Positions 29,633-39,172 are shown, counted from the first letter of the stretch. The stretch: 64,000 nt of DNA from Sulfitobacter sp. 20_GPM-1509m (GCF_000620505.1 NZ_KK211144.1:565681-629680), one strand, 5' to 3'. Made by a program: numbers and translations. Notes: a model not told the origin generated them from the sequence alone.

Positions 29633-30556
29633 ATGCATGTCGCACCCATGACCGGTTTGATCCCCTTTCCCGACATCTCGCCCGACATCTTTTCGGTGTC
29701 CATCTTTGGCATGACCATCGCCCTGCGCTGGTACGCACTGGCCTATATCGTGGGCATCCTGGCAGGCTGGCGGCTGGTGGTCAGCGCGGTCAAACGCCCG
29801 GCCCTGTGGCGCAATGACACCCCACCGATGACCACAACACAAATCGAGGATCTGCTGACGTGGATCATCGTCGGTGTGATTCTGGGCGGGCGTCTGGGCT
29901 ATGTCCTATTCTACCAACCGGCCTATTACCTGGCCAACCCGATGCAGATTCTTGCAATCTGGCAGGGCGGCATGTCCTTTCACGGCGGGTTGCTGGGCGT
30001 GATCACGGCCGCCTTCATCTTCACTGCGCGGCACAACATCCCCAAAACCTCGGCCGCCGATGCCATTGCCTTGGGCGTGCCGCCGGGATTGCTGCTGGGA
30101 CGCATCGCCAACTTTATCAACGCCGAGCTGTGGGGCCGCCCCACAGACCTGCCCTGGGGCGTCGCCTTTCCCGGTGATGCCGCGCAATATTGCCCCGATG
30201 TGGCAGGCCTGTGCGCGCGCCATCCCAGCCAGTTGTACGAGGCGCTGCTGGAAGGGCTGATTCTGGGCGCCGTCCTGCTGATCCTTGTCTGGCGACGCGG
30301 CGCGTTGAAATTCCCCGGACGGGTCGCGGGCACGTTTTTTGCAGGCTATGGTCTCTCGCGGTTTCTGGTCGAATTCGTCCGCCAGCCGGATGCGCAGTTC
30401 ATTTCTGATGGCAACCCGCTGGGATTGGCATGGCACGTGAACGGCTGGGGGCTGACAATGGGTCAGATCCTGTCGCTGCCGATGATCGCTCTGGGCCTGT
30501 GGCTGATCCTGCGCGCCCGTACCCGACCACAAAGTCAGAGCACTGCCACCCCATGA
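29633..30556 (+). CDS. lgt: Phosphatidylglycerol-prolipoprotein diacylglyceryl transferase
   Basis: Inner-membrane enzyme that adds diacylglycerol to the lipobox Cys of prolipoproteins. About 307 aa with seven hydrophobic helices. The Lgt signature [16 protein letters not shown] and the conserved RWYALAYI and SFHGGLLG motifs are present, including the catalytic-region His. The start is uncertain: ATG 29633 (MHVAP) or ATG 29648 (MTGLIPFP); neither has a strong ribosome binding site. First gene of the lgt-midA-pgeF operon. Confidence 0.93.
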   Translation: MHVAPMTGLIPFPDISPDIFSVSIFGMTIALRWYALAYIVGILAGWRLVVSAVKRPALWRNDTPPMTTTQIEDLLTWIIVGVILGGRLGYVLFYQPAYYLANPMQILAIWQGGMSFHGGLLGVITAAFIFTARHNIPKTSAADAIALGVPPGLLLGRIANFINAELWGRPTDLPWGVAFPGDAAQYCPDVAGLCARHPSQLYEALLEGLILGAVLLILVWRRGALKFPGRVAGTFFAGYGLSRFLVEFVRQPDAQFISDGNPLGLAWHVNGWGLTMGQILSLPMIALGLWLILRARTRPQSQSTATP

Positions 30557-31611
30557 GCCTGCAGCGGATACTGACCGACCGGATCGCGGCCACGGGTCCG
30601 ATCACACTGGCCGACTATATGTCCGAGGCGCTGCTGCATCCGACCCACGGTTACTACACCACACGCGACCCGCTGGGGGTGGCAGGTGATTTCACCACGG
30701 CCCCCGAGATCAGCCAGATGTTCGGGGAACTGATCGGCCTCTCGCTGGCGCAAAGCTGGCTGGATCAGGGCGCACCTGCGGCCATCACTCTGGCCGAGCT
30801 GGGACCGGGACGTGGCACGCTGATGGCCGACATCCTGCGCGCCACCGCCCGTGTGCCGGGGTTCCATGCGGCCCTGCAGCTCGTGCTGATCGAGGCCTCG
30901 CCCACCCTGCGCACCCTGCAAGCCGCGACCCTGCAAGGCCACGCGCCGCGCTGGTTGGACAGCGTGCACGACCTGCCGGACCAACCGCTTTATTTGGTGG
31001 CAAATGAATTTTTCGATGCCCTGCCCGTCCATCAATACCAACGCGACGGCGACCGCTGGCGCGAGCGGATGGTGGGTGTTGAAGGCGACCGTCTGCGCAT
31101 GGGCCTTGGCCCCGCCACGCCGCAACCCGCGCTGGCGCACCGGCTGGAAGACACGCAACAGGATGACATCGTCGAAGTTTGCCCCTCGGCCAGCCCGGCC
31201 ATCGACACCATCAGCGCCCGCATCCGAGATCACGGCGGTGCAGCGTTGATCATCGACTATGGTGACTGGCGGTCTCTGGGCGACACATTGCAGGCGCTGA
31301 AAGCGCATCAGGTCGCCGACCCGCTGACCGATCCCGGCACCGCCGATCTGACCGCCCATGTGGATTTCGAGGCGCTGACGCAGGCGTCCAATTGCTCCTT
31401 TACCCGCGTCACCCCGCAGGGCGTGTTCCTGGAGCGTTTGGGCATCACCCAGCGGGCGCAAGCATTGGCCGAAACCCTGCACGATGCCCCGCTTGAGGCA
31501 CATGTTGCAGCACATCGCCGGTTGACGCACCCTGCAGAAATGGGAAACCTGTTCAAAGTGCTGGGCCTCTATCCACAGGGGGCCACACCGCCACCAGGTC
31601 TGGAACCATGA
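30553..31611 (+). CDS. MidA/NDUFAF7-type SAM-dependent methyltransferase
   Basis: The 352 aa match the family (DUF185) that in mitochondria methylates an arginine of complex I subunit NDUFS2. The signatures are [28 protein letters not shown], the SAM loop [16 protein letters not shown], and [15 protein letters not shown]. Overlaps lgt by 4 nt (ATGA) and pgeF by 4 nt. A role in complex I assembly in this bacterium is inferred from the family. Confidence 0.87.
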   Translation: MSLQRILTDRIAATGPITLADYMSEALLHPTHGYYTTRDPLGVAGDFTTAPEISQMFGELIGLSLAQSWLDQGAPAAITLAELGPGRGTLMADILRATARVPGFHAALQLVLIEASPTLRTLQAATLQGHAPRWLDSVHDLPDQPLYLVANEFFDALPVHQYQRDGDRWRERMVGVEGDRLRMGLGPATPQPALAHRLEDTQQDDIVEVCPSASPAIDTISARIRDHGGAALIIDYGDWRSLGDTLQALKAHQVADPLTDPGTADLTAHVDFEALTQASNCSFTRVTPQGVFLERLGITQRAQALAETLHDAPLEAHVAAHRRLTHPAEMGNLFKVLGLYPQGATPPPGLEP

Positions 31612-32363
31612 CACTCAAGCCGCTCACACATGACACGCTGGACCCGCTGCAACACGGGTTCTTCACCCGCGCGGGCGGCGCATCTTCCGGTGTCTTTGCA
31701 GGGTTGAACTGCGGCAGCGGCAGCACTGACCAATCCGAGATCGTGGCAATCAACCGTGCCCGTGTGGCAGCAAATCTGGACGTGCCCGCCAACCATCTGA
31801 TCAGCGTGCATCAGGTCCATTCCACCAAGGTGATCCCGGTGACGGCCCCGCTGGCCAACAAACCCAAGGCCGACGCGCTGGTCACCGCCACGCCGGGTCT
31901 GGCGCTGTCGGTGCTGTCGGCGGATTGCCAGCCGGTGCTGTTTGCCGACCACAAGGCAAAGGTGATCGGCGCAGCGCACGCGGGCTGGCGCGGCACGCTG
32001 GATGGTGTGCTCGAGGCGACGGTGGACGCGATGGAAGCCCTGGGCGCGTCCGCGGACAACATCCACGTGGTGATCGGCCCGTCGATCAGCCAGCGCGCCT
32101 ATGAGGTCGGGCCCGAGTTTTTCGAAACACACATGGCCGAAGACGACGCGAGCGCCCGCTACTTTGCCAATGGCGCAGGTGACCGGATGATGTACGACCT
32201 GCCCGGCTATGGCCTGCACCGTCTGCGCAGCCGGGGCGTCGCCTCGGCAGAGTGGACGCGGCACTGTACCTATTCCGATCCGGCGCAATTCTTCTCGTAC
32301 CGCCGTTCGGTCCACGAACGGGCCGCCGATTATGGCCGCCTGATCGCCGCCATAAGGCTCTGA
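31608..32363 (+). CDS. pgeF: Peptidoglycan editing factor PgeF (YfiH/laccase-domain)
   Basis: The 251 aa resemble the multicopper-polyphenol-oxidase-like family now linked to removal of mis-incorporated residues from UDP-MurNAc peptides, or to purine nucleoside phosphorolysis. The zinc-site residues are visible in VHQVHSTKV, LSADCQPVLF and AAHAGWRGTLDGV. Translationally coupled to the methyltransferase gene. Intergenic sequence to the next small gene is 171 nt. Confidence 0.88.
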   Translation: MTLKPLTHDTLDPLQHGFFTRAGGASSGVFAGLNCGSGSTDQSEIVAINRARVAANLDVPANHLISVHQVHSTKVIPVTAPLANKPKADALVTATPGLALSVLSADCQPVLFADHKAKVIGAAHAGWRGTLDGVLEATVDAMEALGASADNIHVVIGPSISQRAYEVGPEFFETHMAEDDASARYFANGAGDRMMYDLPGYGLHRLRSRGVASAEWTRHCTYSDPAQFFSYRRSVHERAADYGRLIAAIRL

Positions 32364-32534
32364 CACTTAAAAACAGGAAACAAATTGGGCACCAGTGCCT
32401 TAATTGTTCCAATTCCGCCGCAATGTTTCTTCAAATTGGCCGAAACCGGTCCCAAGTGCGCCCGAAACCCCTGTCAGAAATGATGTCAACAGCGGCACAC
32501 ACGCCGTCCAGACGACAGAGCAAAGGGCACCGAC

Positions 32535-32675
32535 ATGAAAACCAACACACGCTTCATCAAATCCGTGGTCGCAGCCGCCGCAGACGAAAAGACAGTGATG
32601 CCCTGGGCCCGTGGCACACGCCGCGCGGCATTCATCGCCAAACGCAAGGCCGATCTGGACCGCAAGGCAGCCTGA
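32535..32675 (+). CDS. 46-residue basic small protein
   Basis: An ATG preceded by AAAGGG opens a frame beginning MKTNTRFIKSVVAAAA, with a central MPWARGTRRAAFIAKRK and stop TGA at 32673. It is rich in Arg, Lys and Ala and lacks a membrane helix. Similar short proteins with a central PWxRGxRRAAFIAxRK segment occur, as I recall, in roseobacters, which supports a real gene. Function unknown. A terminator hairpin follows at 32783. Confidence 0.7.
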   Translation: MKTNTRFIKSVVAAAADEKTVMPWARGTRRAAFIAKRKADLDRKAA

Positions 32676-32782
32676 TACCGCCTTGATCCGGACCGCCCTG
32701 ATCTGATCCGCACCCGCCGCGAGCCCCAATTGATTCGGGCGGAAATGCGGCAAATGTGGCGATAAATCTCCGATGTCTCATA

Positions 32783-32808
32783 CAATCCGCCCTCCCGGGG
32801 GCGGATTG
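32783..32808 (+). terminator. Stem-loop after the 46-residue gene
   Basis: CAATCCGCCC, 6-nt loop, GGGCGGATTG: a perfect 10-bp stem. Only short T stretches follow. A TTGACA at 32841 just downstream may be the -35 of the Hint gene promoter, but no convincing -10 is seen. Confidence 0.65.
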
Positions 32809-32959
32809 ATCCGTTTCAGGATGTAAATGTTCCCTAAATTTTGACAGTTAATCCAATGTTCAGCGATTGGTGGTTCATCAGACACGTGAACCTCAGTTCA
32901 TCTGTCGTCGTCGGTGGGGGCCGACATCAGATGTGACCGACCAGAACAAGGTTATTCGC

Positions 32960-33712
32960 ATGAACACGACCATGGCCCTTGCCGGGCAACCGCGCCGATT
33001 TACCCAATATGCCCCGACCGCCATGGGCAGCACCCCGCCGCCGACCCGAACCTATGAGTTCGCTGCCCTGCGCGCCGATGGCAGCCGCCTTGTCGCCCAA
33101 ACCAAGGCGCCCGCTTTGCCGCTGATCGAATCGGCGTACTCTGCCTTTGTACGTGGCACTGTCCTTGAGGGGCGCGACGGCCCCATTGCCATCGAAGACC
33201 TGCAACCGGGCGACTGGCTGCGCACCACGAACGGCGACGCGGCACAGGCCGTCTGGATCGGCTCGACGAACTTTGTCCCCGCCGACACCGGACGGCGCAC
33301 ATCGCTGATCCGCATCATGGCCGATACTTTCGGCCCTGCCCGTCCCGAAAGTTTTCTGACCGTGGGGCCATCGGCTCGTCTGCTGCAAACGCCGCACAAT
33401 TTGCGTGGAAATCTGACATCAGGGGCGCAAATGCTGACGCCCGCACGCGATTTCGTGGATGGTGTGAACGTGATCGAAGTGACCCCGCCGACGTCGGTGC
33501 GGCTGTTCCACATTTGCCTGACGCGCCACGCAGCGATCTATGCCTGCGGTATGCCGATGGAAACCTTCCACCCCGGCGCCCAAGCGACACGCAACGTCAG
33601 CCACGCTGTGCGCGATATGTTCCTGTCGATGTTCCCGCGCATTTCCCATGTGACGGATTTTGGCCCGCTGGCCCATCCGCGCGCACCAGAACAGGTCGGC
33701 ACGGCCGCCTGA
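32960..33712 (+). CDS. Hint domain-like protein without the splice-site cysteine
   Basis: A 250-residue protein with a Hint_2-like module at about 60-215: SAFVRGTVLEGRDGPIAIED, LQPGDWLRT, LTVGPSARLL and ARDFVDGVNVIEV, HICLTRHAAIYACGMPMET. Hint domains normally begin with a Cys that drives autoprocessing (CFTxGT); here Ala62 takes that place, so self-cleavage is unlikely. Residues 1-55 are low-complexity and Pro/Thr-rich. The ATG at 32960 starts MNTTMALAG. It may be tied functionally to the small gene upstream, but that is only position. Confidence 0.75.
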   Translation: MNTTMALAGQPRRFTQYAPTAMGSTPPPTRTYEFAALRADGSRLVAQTKAPALPLIESAYSAFVRGTVLEGRDGPIAIEDLQPGDWLRTTNGDAAQAVWIGSTNFVPADTGRRTSLIRIMADTFGPARPESFLTVGPSARLLQTPHNLRGNLTSGAQMLTPARDFVDGVNVIEVTPPTSVRLFHICLTRHAAIYACGMPMETFHPGAQATRNVSHAVRDMFLSMFPRISHVTDFGPLAHPRAPEQVGTAA

Positions 33713-33726
33713 CTCCAGGTATCCGG

Positions 33727-33745
33727 CCCGCGCAAGATGCGCGGG
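33727..33745. terminator. Convergent hairpin between Hint gene and lrp
   Basis: CCCGCGC-AAGAT-GCGCGGG is a perfect 7-bp stem in the 41-nt gap between two convergent genes. There is no T-run on either side. Confidence 0.55.
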
Positions 33746-33753
33746 TCGCCCGG

Positions 33754-34254
33754 TCAGGCTGTTTTGCTCAACCGTTCTTCCAGAACGTCAAAGGGCACGC
33801 CAGCCTCGTCCTTGGCCTGACGAATCACCAGCGACGTCTTGACGCTGGCCACGTTCGGCGTGGTCAGCAACTCGCCGGTCAGAAAGCTTTGGAACCCCGA
33901 CAGATCGGGGGACACGCATTTCAGGATAAAGTCGACTTCGCCGTTCAGCATGTGGCACTCGCGCACCAGCGGCCACGCACGGCAGCGGTTTTCAAAGGCG
34001 CTGAGATCACTTTCCGCCTGACTGGCCAGACCGACCATCGCAAAAACCTGCACTTCGAATCCCAGAACATGCGCGTCCACATCCGCGTGAAAGCCGCGGA
34101 TATACCCGGATTCTTCCAGCGTCCGTACCCGCCGCAAGCAAGGGGGCGCAGAAATGCCCACCCGTTTCGCCAACTCGACGTTGGTCATACGCCCGTCCGC
34201 CTGCAGTTCTGCGAGAATCTTGCGATCAATTGGATCAAGCCGCGTATTCGCCAT
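33754..34254 (-). CDS. Lrp/AsnC family transcriptional regulator
   Basis: A 166-residue regulator. The HTH is at about 5-50 (LDPIDRKILAELQADGRMTN, then ELAKRVGISAPPCLRRVRTL) and the RAM ligand-binding domain at 70-150 (VFAMVGL, CHMLNGEVDFILKCV). The ATG at 34254 is the family start. It is divergent from trxB with palindromes between them, so it may regulate itself and trxB. The amino-acid effector is unknown. Confidence 0.92.
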   Translation of the reverse strand: MANTRLDPIDRKILAELQADGRMTNVELAKRVGISAPPCLRRVRTLEESGYIRGFHADVDAHVLGFEVQVFAMVGLASQAESDLSAFENRCRAWPLVRECHMLNGEVDFILKCVSPDLSGFQSFLTGELLTTPNVASVKTSLVIRQAKDEAGVPFDVLEERLSKTA

Positions 34255-34271
34255 TTTGCCCCCGAAATTTG

Positions 34272-34334
34272 CGGTTGTTATAACACCGACCGCGTTGCGC
34301 GCAATATTGTTTCGCCAAAGCGCAAGATTCTTGC
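34272..34334. promoter_or_regulatory. Palindrome cluster between lrp and trxB
   Basis: Three palindromes lie in 63 nt: GTTATAAC (34277-34284, flanked by CGGT and ACCG), CAATATTG (34302-34309) and GCAAGA-T-TCTTGC (34322-34334). They start 18 nt upstream of the lrp ATG. Lrp-type regulators bind degenerate AT-centred dyads in arrays, so this is a plausible autoregulatory site. Confidence 0.4.
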
Positions 34335-34498
34335 AAGCCCGACGGTCAAAAGCGCCTGTTAGCGCTGCATATCGGTCATGCAATTGCGGGGTTCAATCAC
34401 AAAGCGCAGGTGACTATATCCAAGAGGCTGCATAAACCTAGCATCACACCGCGCCCGGGACCATACGGGCCTCATCTGACCGACCTAAGGGGATCATC

Positions 34499-35506
34499 AT
34501 GGGCGAGACACGCAAAACCAAGGTTCTGATCATCGGATCGGGCCCCTCGGGCTATACCGCAGGCATCTACGCCAGCCGCGCCATGCTTGAACCGATTCTG
34601 GTGCAGGGCATTGAACCCGGCGGCCAGTTGACCACCACAACCGAAGTCGAGAACTGGCCCGGCGACACCGAAGTGCAAGGCCCCGACCTGATGGTGCGCA
34701 TGGAGGCCCACGCCAAGGCGATGGGTTGCGAGGTCATCGGTGACATCATCACCTCCGTCGATTTCTCGAAACGTCCCTTTGTTGCCCAATCCGACAGCGG
34801 CACGGTCTATGTGGCCGATGCGATCATTCTGGCCACCGGCGCACGCGCCAAATGGCTGGGCATGGAATCGGAAGAGAAATTCAAAGGCTTCGGCGTCTCG
34901 GCCTGCGCCACCTGCGACGGGTTCTTCTACCGCGGACAGGAAATCGTCGTGATCGGCGGCGGCAACACCGCCGTGGAAGAAGCGCTGTTCCTGACAAATT
35001 TTGCGTCCAAGGTCACGCTGATCCACCGCCGCGACGAATTGCGCGCCGAAATGATCCTGCAAGACCGCCTGAAAAAGAACCCCAAGATCGAAACCCTGTG
35101 GTTCCACCAGTTGGAAGAGGTCTACGGCACCGACAGCCCGCTGGGCGTCGAAGGCGTCAAGGTCAAGAATGTGAACACCGGCGAAATCACCGACATTCCC
35201 GCCAAGGGCGTCTTTGTCGCTATCGGCCACGCCCCGTCGAACGAACTGGTCAAGGATGTGCTGGAAACCCACATGGGCGGCTACGTCGTGACCAAACCCG
35301 ACAGCACCGAAACCTCGATCCCGGGCGTGTTTGCAGCGGGCGATTTGACCGACCACAAATACCGTCAGGCCGTGACCTCGGCCGGCATGGGTTGCATGGC
35401 AGCCCTCGAAGCCGAACGCTGGCTGGCCGAGAACAGCGACACGGAGGTGGAGAAAGACACCTCCCTGCCGCTGGGCTACGGTGCGGAAGTCAAAGAGGGC
35501 GCATAA
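34499..35506 (+). CDS. trxB: Thioredoxin-disulfide reductase
   Basis: FAD/NADPH enzyme that reduces thioredoxin. The 335 aa show the FAD motif IIGSGPSGYTAGIYAS, the redox pair in SACATCDGFFYRG, the NADPH motif VIGGGNTAVEEAL and the C-terminal FAD motif GVFAAGDLTDHKYRQAVTSAG. AAGGGGA precedes the ATG. Its last 31 nt overlap the convergent GSCFA gene. A C-terminal extension of about 15 residues follows the usual end. Confidence 0.95.
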   Translation: MGETRKTKVLIIGSGPSGYTAGIYASRAMLEPILVQGIEPGGQLTTTTEVENWPGDTEVQGPDLMVRMEAHAKAMGCEVIGDIITSVDFSKRPFVAQSDSGTVYVADAIILATGARAKWLGMESEEKFKGFGVSACATCDGFFYRGQEIVVIGGGNTAVEEALFLTNFASKVTLIHRRDELRAEMILQDRLKKNPKIETLWFHQLEEVYGTDSPLGVEGVKVKNVNTGEITDIPAKGVFVAIGHAPSNELVKDVLETHMGGYVVTKPDSTETSIPGVFAAGDLTDHKYRQAVTSAGMGCMAALEAERWLAENSDTEVEKDTSLPLGYGAEVKEGA

Positions 35507-37374
35507 GCGCCCGCGCCGAACATCTGCTCCAACGCTCCACGGTAAAAAGCGGCGTTTGCGTGGATGTCCATCGTGGACGGGTGTGCTGCGAATTCATTGC
35601 GGATGAACCCGCTGGGCATCCGCATAGCCGGATCGTGCTGGATCAGCCGCAGGCGTTCGTCCTGTTTCGGCATCATTGACAATGTGGCACGCAGCGCCGC
35701 CGCCTGATGGTGGCGGTAGCTGCCGCTGTCGACAAAGGCATTGCCCAACCGGACCCGTGCCGCATGTTCCGGCAGGTCGGGTGAAGCGACCCAGATCGCA
35801 CGTTTGAAAATCGGGTCCATCAGCATTTTCAGCGCCCAGGCGACCCGTGGTTGCAACGCGCCGCGATAAAAATCCTCCAGCGCCGCATCATCGCGGCCGA
35901 CCATTGGCAGCTGCGGCGTAACCTTCTTGCCGTCGCGCAAGCCCGGCTGGCCTGTCGTCAGATCTCCGTGCGCACGCAGCACCTGATCGCCGATGAAATT
36001 CCGCCCCACCAGACACAGGGTCACCCTTCCACGATGCATGGACAGATCAATGTCCTGCATCCGGTTGCGGTATTCCGGGCGAATTGAGATTTTTTCGTAA
36101 CTGCTGCGTCGCCGCAAACGGGGCCAGCGCCCGCGGCTCTGAGTTGCCGTCGTCCAGTCGATCGGTACAAACCAATGCGCCGCCGGGTCCAGATCGGGTG
36201 CTGCGGCCAGCACCGCATCCTTGAAGCTGGCCAGATGGCTGTTGCCCGCAAACAGGATCGGATCTTGCGGCGTGGCGCCGATGTTCAGACGCGGCGCCCC
36301 GAGAACCGGTTGCGTTTTGGGCTTCACCCCGGGCGCAAAGGCGTCCAGCAACGCCTCTTCGCAGCCATCATCGACCAGCGCCTTTTCGGCCTTGGTCGTG
36401 TCCAGCACGCCGGTGCCTCCTGCCCCGTGGTGGTGGAAGAACACCTTCATTACCGCACGCACGCCCTCTTCGGTGACCGTGCGCAGGTTGGCGTCGTAGA
36501 ACCGCGACCGGGCGGCGGGGTTGGTGATGATTTCATAGGACGGAAAGTAATCGACAAATTCGTGCCGCGCGGCACAGTCTCCGGCCACGGCCCGCAGCAC
36601 CGATTTGGAATAGACCGTGGCGGGCAGCACGTGGCCACCCGTCGCCGTCGCGGTCAATGGCACGGGCGACACGGTCAGCAACACCCGAAACGCGCGTCCG
36701 CCCCGCATGTCGCTGATCAGTTCAAGGCTGTTTTCCAGCGCGGCCATCGTGTCGGCATAGCCAAAGCTGCGAAAGGCATAAGTGTCGGGATCGAACGTAC
36801 CGCCCACCGCACCGGGGACGACGGGATAGACCGTGCCATGCTGACGATGTTCCCACGCTTCGGTAAGACCCAGCGTAAAGACGAACAGGTCCAGTCCCTC
36901 GATCATCTCGCGCACCGCCGCCAGATGCTGCCCGCGCGCCGCGAGCATATCGGCCGCCGAATCGAACCCCTGTGCCGGAATACGGGGTCGCAAGGCGTCA
37001 ATCACCCGGTCGCCACGCTTCCATGTGACCCCCTTGCGCGGCTTGGCGCGCTGCGCTTCACGCAGCAACTGCTCCAACTGTGGGGCCGTGTAGATATTGC
37101 CGTACCGCGCCGAGAACTGGCCAAAGCCGTCCTGTTCGGCCTGCTCGGGCGTCAGCGCCTCGGGCGCAGGTTCGGCATCGATCACGTCAAAACCGTTCTG
37201 CGTCAGGAACCGCGCCAGATGACGTGCGAAACAGCTGCCTGCAGTGGCCACGCGCATTTCCGGCTGAACCTGCCATTTGGGCGCGTGAATATCGTACATC
37301 GCAGCCGGATCAGCGGCCTCGACACCGGTCTTCCAAAACCCATGCGGCGCGGTCTTGTCATAGGGATTGGTCAT
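35476..37374 (-). CDS. GSCFA domain-containing protein
   Basis: A 632-residue protein with the family signature at residues 46-50 in ATAGSCFARHLARFL, in a SGNH-like N-terminal domain (FTLGLTEAWEHR and TVSPVPLTATATGGHV are conserved blocks). The C-terminal half (about 390-632) has no recognised motif. The SGNH similarity suggests an acyl-esterase or acyltransferase acting on a surface glycan, but the role is unknown. The ATG at 37374 gives the family N-terminus; upstream in-frame codons look non-coding. The 3' end overlaps trxB by 31 nt on the other strand. Confidence 0.8.
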   Translation of the reverse strand: MTNPYDKTAPHGFWKTGVEAADPAAMYDIHAPKWQVQPEMRVATAGSCFARHLARFLTQNGFDVIDAEPAPEALTPEQAEQDGFGQFSARYGNIYTAPQLEQLLREAQRAKPRKGVTWKRGDRVIDALRPRIPAQGFDSAADMLAARGQHLAAVREMIEGLDLFVFTLGLTEAWEHRQHGTVYPVVPGAVGGTFDPDTYAFRSFGYADTMAALENSLELISDMRGGRAFRVLLTVSPVPLTATATGGHVLPATVYSKSVLRAVAGDCAARHEFVDYFPSYEIITNPAARSRFYDANLRTVTEEGVRAVMKVFFHHHGAGGTGVLDTTKAEKALVDDGCEEALLDAFAPGVKPKTQPVLGAPRLNIGATPQDPILFAGNSHLASFKDAVLAAAPDLDPAAHWFVPIDWTTATQSRGRWPRLRRRSSYEKISIRPEYRNRMQDIDLSMHRGRVTLCLVGRNFIGDQVLRAHGDLTTGQPGLRDGKKVTPQLPMVGRDDAALEDFYRGALQPRVAWALKMLMDPIFKRAIWVASPDLPEHAARVRLGNAFVDSGSYRHHQAAALRATLSMMPKQDERLRLIQHDPAMRMPSGFIRNEFAAHPSTMDIHANAAFYRGALEQMFGAGAYAPSLTSAP

Positions 37375-37507
37375 CCGGGGTCCACCTTTGGTTGTGGTCT
37401 GCTTTTTCGCACAGCCCCCCGCACCTGTCGAGCAGCCTTCCCCGCAATAGGCCCGTTGACGCCGCCCGCGTCCACGGGTCATTCTGCGCAGGATCAAGGA
37501 GCAGTAC

Positions 37508-39172
37508 ATGACCGACCTCTGGCGCGGCAATTGGGCAACCCGTGCCCGTATCGTCAGCGGGCTGGCGCTGATGCTCTATGCGCTTCTGCATTTCCTGAAC
37601 ATCGGACTGGGCCTGTTTTCGCCCGAGTGGCTGGATGAAGGTCAGGACCTGCGCCAGATCGTGACCCGCAACCCGGTCGGCGAAGTGGTCCTGTATACGA
37701 CGCTGATCCTGCACGCAGGACTTGCGCTTTGGCGGCTGATAGAGCGACGGAGCCTTCGGATGCCCCGCGCGGAAGCGGTGCAATATGCGTTCGGCTTTGC
37801 CATTCCGCTGCTGCTGCTGACCCACATCACCTATACCCGCATCGCCCACGAGGTCTTCGACGTCCAGGACGAGATGGGCTATCTGATGTATCTGATCTGG
37901 GGCACGGCCTCAGCCTTGACACAGACAATCCTGCTGCTGATCGTCTGGACGCACGGCTGCATCGGGTTGCACCTGTGGCTGCGTGGGCGTGCCTGGTGGC
38001 GGCGCAATACGCATCTGCTGACGGGGATGGCGGTGCTGGTGCCCGCCTTTGCGCTGGCCGGTTTCGTGACCGAAAGCCGTCGTTTGCAATTGGTCGCGCA
38101 GGATGAAGACACGCGGCTGGACATGCTGGACGCCTACAACTTCCCCGGCCCCAAGGAGTTCGACGGGCTGATCCGGATCGACGCCACGCTGTATTGGGGG
38201 TTCGTCGCGGTTCTGGCCTCGGCGCTGGCAATCCACTTTGTCCTGCGCCTGAACGCCCGCCGCACCAGCGTGCGCATCTCATACACCAACGGGCCAACGA
38301 TCACCGCAGCACGCGGTCTGACGCTGCTGGAAATGTCGCGCAGCGCGGGCGTGGACCATACCTCGCTCTGCGGAGGCAAGGGGCGTTGCACCACCTGTCG
38401 CGTGATGATCGAAGCGGGTGCCGATGACCTGCCGCCGCCGTCGGAGGCCGAAGCGCGCAGCCTGAAAGCTGTCGGAGCAGCCCCCGGTGCGCGGCTTGCC
38501 TGTCAGATCCGGCCCGAACAGCCAATGACCGTGCACCGCGTCTTTGTAGGCGGCACCCAGACATGGCGAGGGTCCGCATCGCAAGGACAGGAACGGCCGC
38601 TGGCCATTCTGTTTCTGGACATGCGCGGCTTTACCGCGCGCACGGCGGGGCAACTGCCCTATGACGTGGTGTTTCTGCTCAATCGTTTCTTTGATGCCGT
38701 TGTCCCGGCGGTCACCGCATCAGGCGGCAAGATCGACAAATATCTGGGCGACGGATTTCTGGCACTTTTCGAAACAGCGGACACCGCATCATCCGCACAG
38801 GCCGGGCTGGACGCCGCGGCGGGGATCGGGCGGGCGCTGGATGCGTTCAACGCAGGGCTACAGGCCGAAGGTGCCCCGCCCGTGGGTATCGGGATCGGGC
38901 TGCACCTGGGCAATGTCGTGCTGGGCGAGATCGGTGCCGCGGGCCACGCCCCCCGCACGTTGATCGGTGACGCAGTCAACGCGGCGAGCCGCCTTGAGGC
39001 GCAAACCAAACCGATGAAGGTCGAGTTGTTGATCAGTGCCGCAGTCCTGGAGGCGGCAGGGCTGAATCGCCCCGATGAATTGGTGCCGCTCGAACTGCGC
39101 GGGGTAGACGGCGTCATTGACGCATTGCCCGTCCCCAAGGCCGCAGATGCCCCCCAAACCCCGCGCGCCTGA
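37508..39172 (+). CDS. Membrane haem-like/[2Fe-2S] ferredoxin/adenylate cyclase fusion
   Basis: A 554-residue three-part protein. Residues 10-250 hold about six hydrophobic helices with His at 28, 69, 106, 149, 155 and 243, like a di-haem cytochrome b of the fumarate-reductase type. Residues 255-345 are a ferredoxin with Cys288, Cys294, Cys297 and Cys332 (C-x5-C-x2-C...C). Residues 365-540 are a class III cyclase: metal Asp371 (FLDMRGFT), Lys411, Asp415 (YLGDGF) and Asn491/Arg495 (VNAASRLE). All key cyclase residues are present. Probably couples membrane redox state to cAMP. Divergent from the GSCFA gene. Confidence 0.85.
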   Translation: MTDLWRGNWATRARIVSGLALMLYALLHFLNIGLGLFSPEWLDEGQDLRQIVTRNPVGEVVLYTTLILHAGLALWRLIERRSLRMPRAEAVQYAFGFAIPLLLLTHITYTRIAHEVFDVQDEMGYLMYLIWGTASALTQTILLLIVWTHGCIGLHLWLRGRAWWRRNTHLLTGMAVLVPAFALAGFVTESRRLQLVAQDEDTRLDMLDAYNFPGPKEFDGLIRIDATLYWGFVAVLASALAIHFVLRLNARRTSVRISYTNGPTITAARGLTLLEMSRSAGVDHTSLCGGKGRCTTCRVMIEAGADDLPPPSEAEARSLKAVGAAPGARLACQIRPEQPMTVHRVFVGGTQTWRGSASQGQERPLAILFLDMRGFTARTAGQLPYDVVFLLNRFFDAVVPAVTASGGKIDKYLGDGFLALFETADTASSAQAGLDAAAGIGRALDAFNAGLQAEGAPPVGIGIGLHLGNVVLGEIGAAGHAPRTLIGDAVNAASRLEAQTKPMKVELLISAAVLEAAGLNRPDELVPLELRGVDGVIDALPVPKAADAPQTPRA

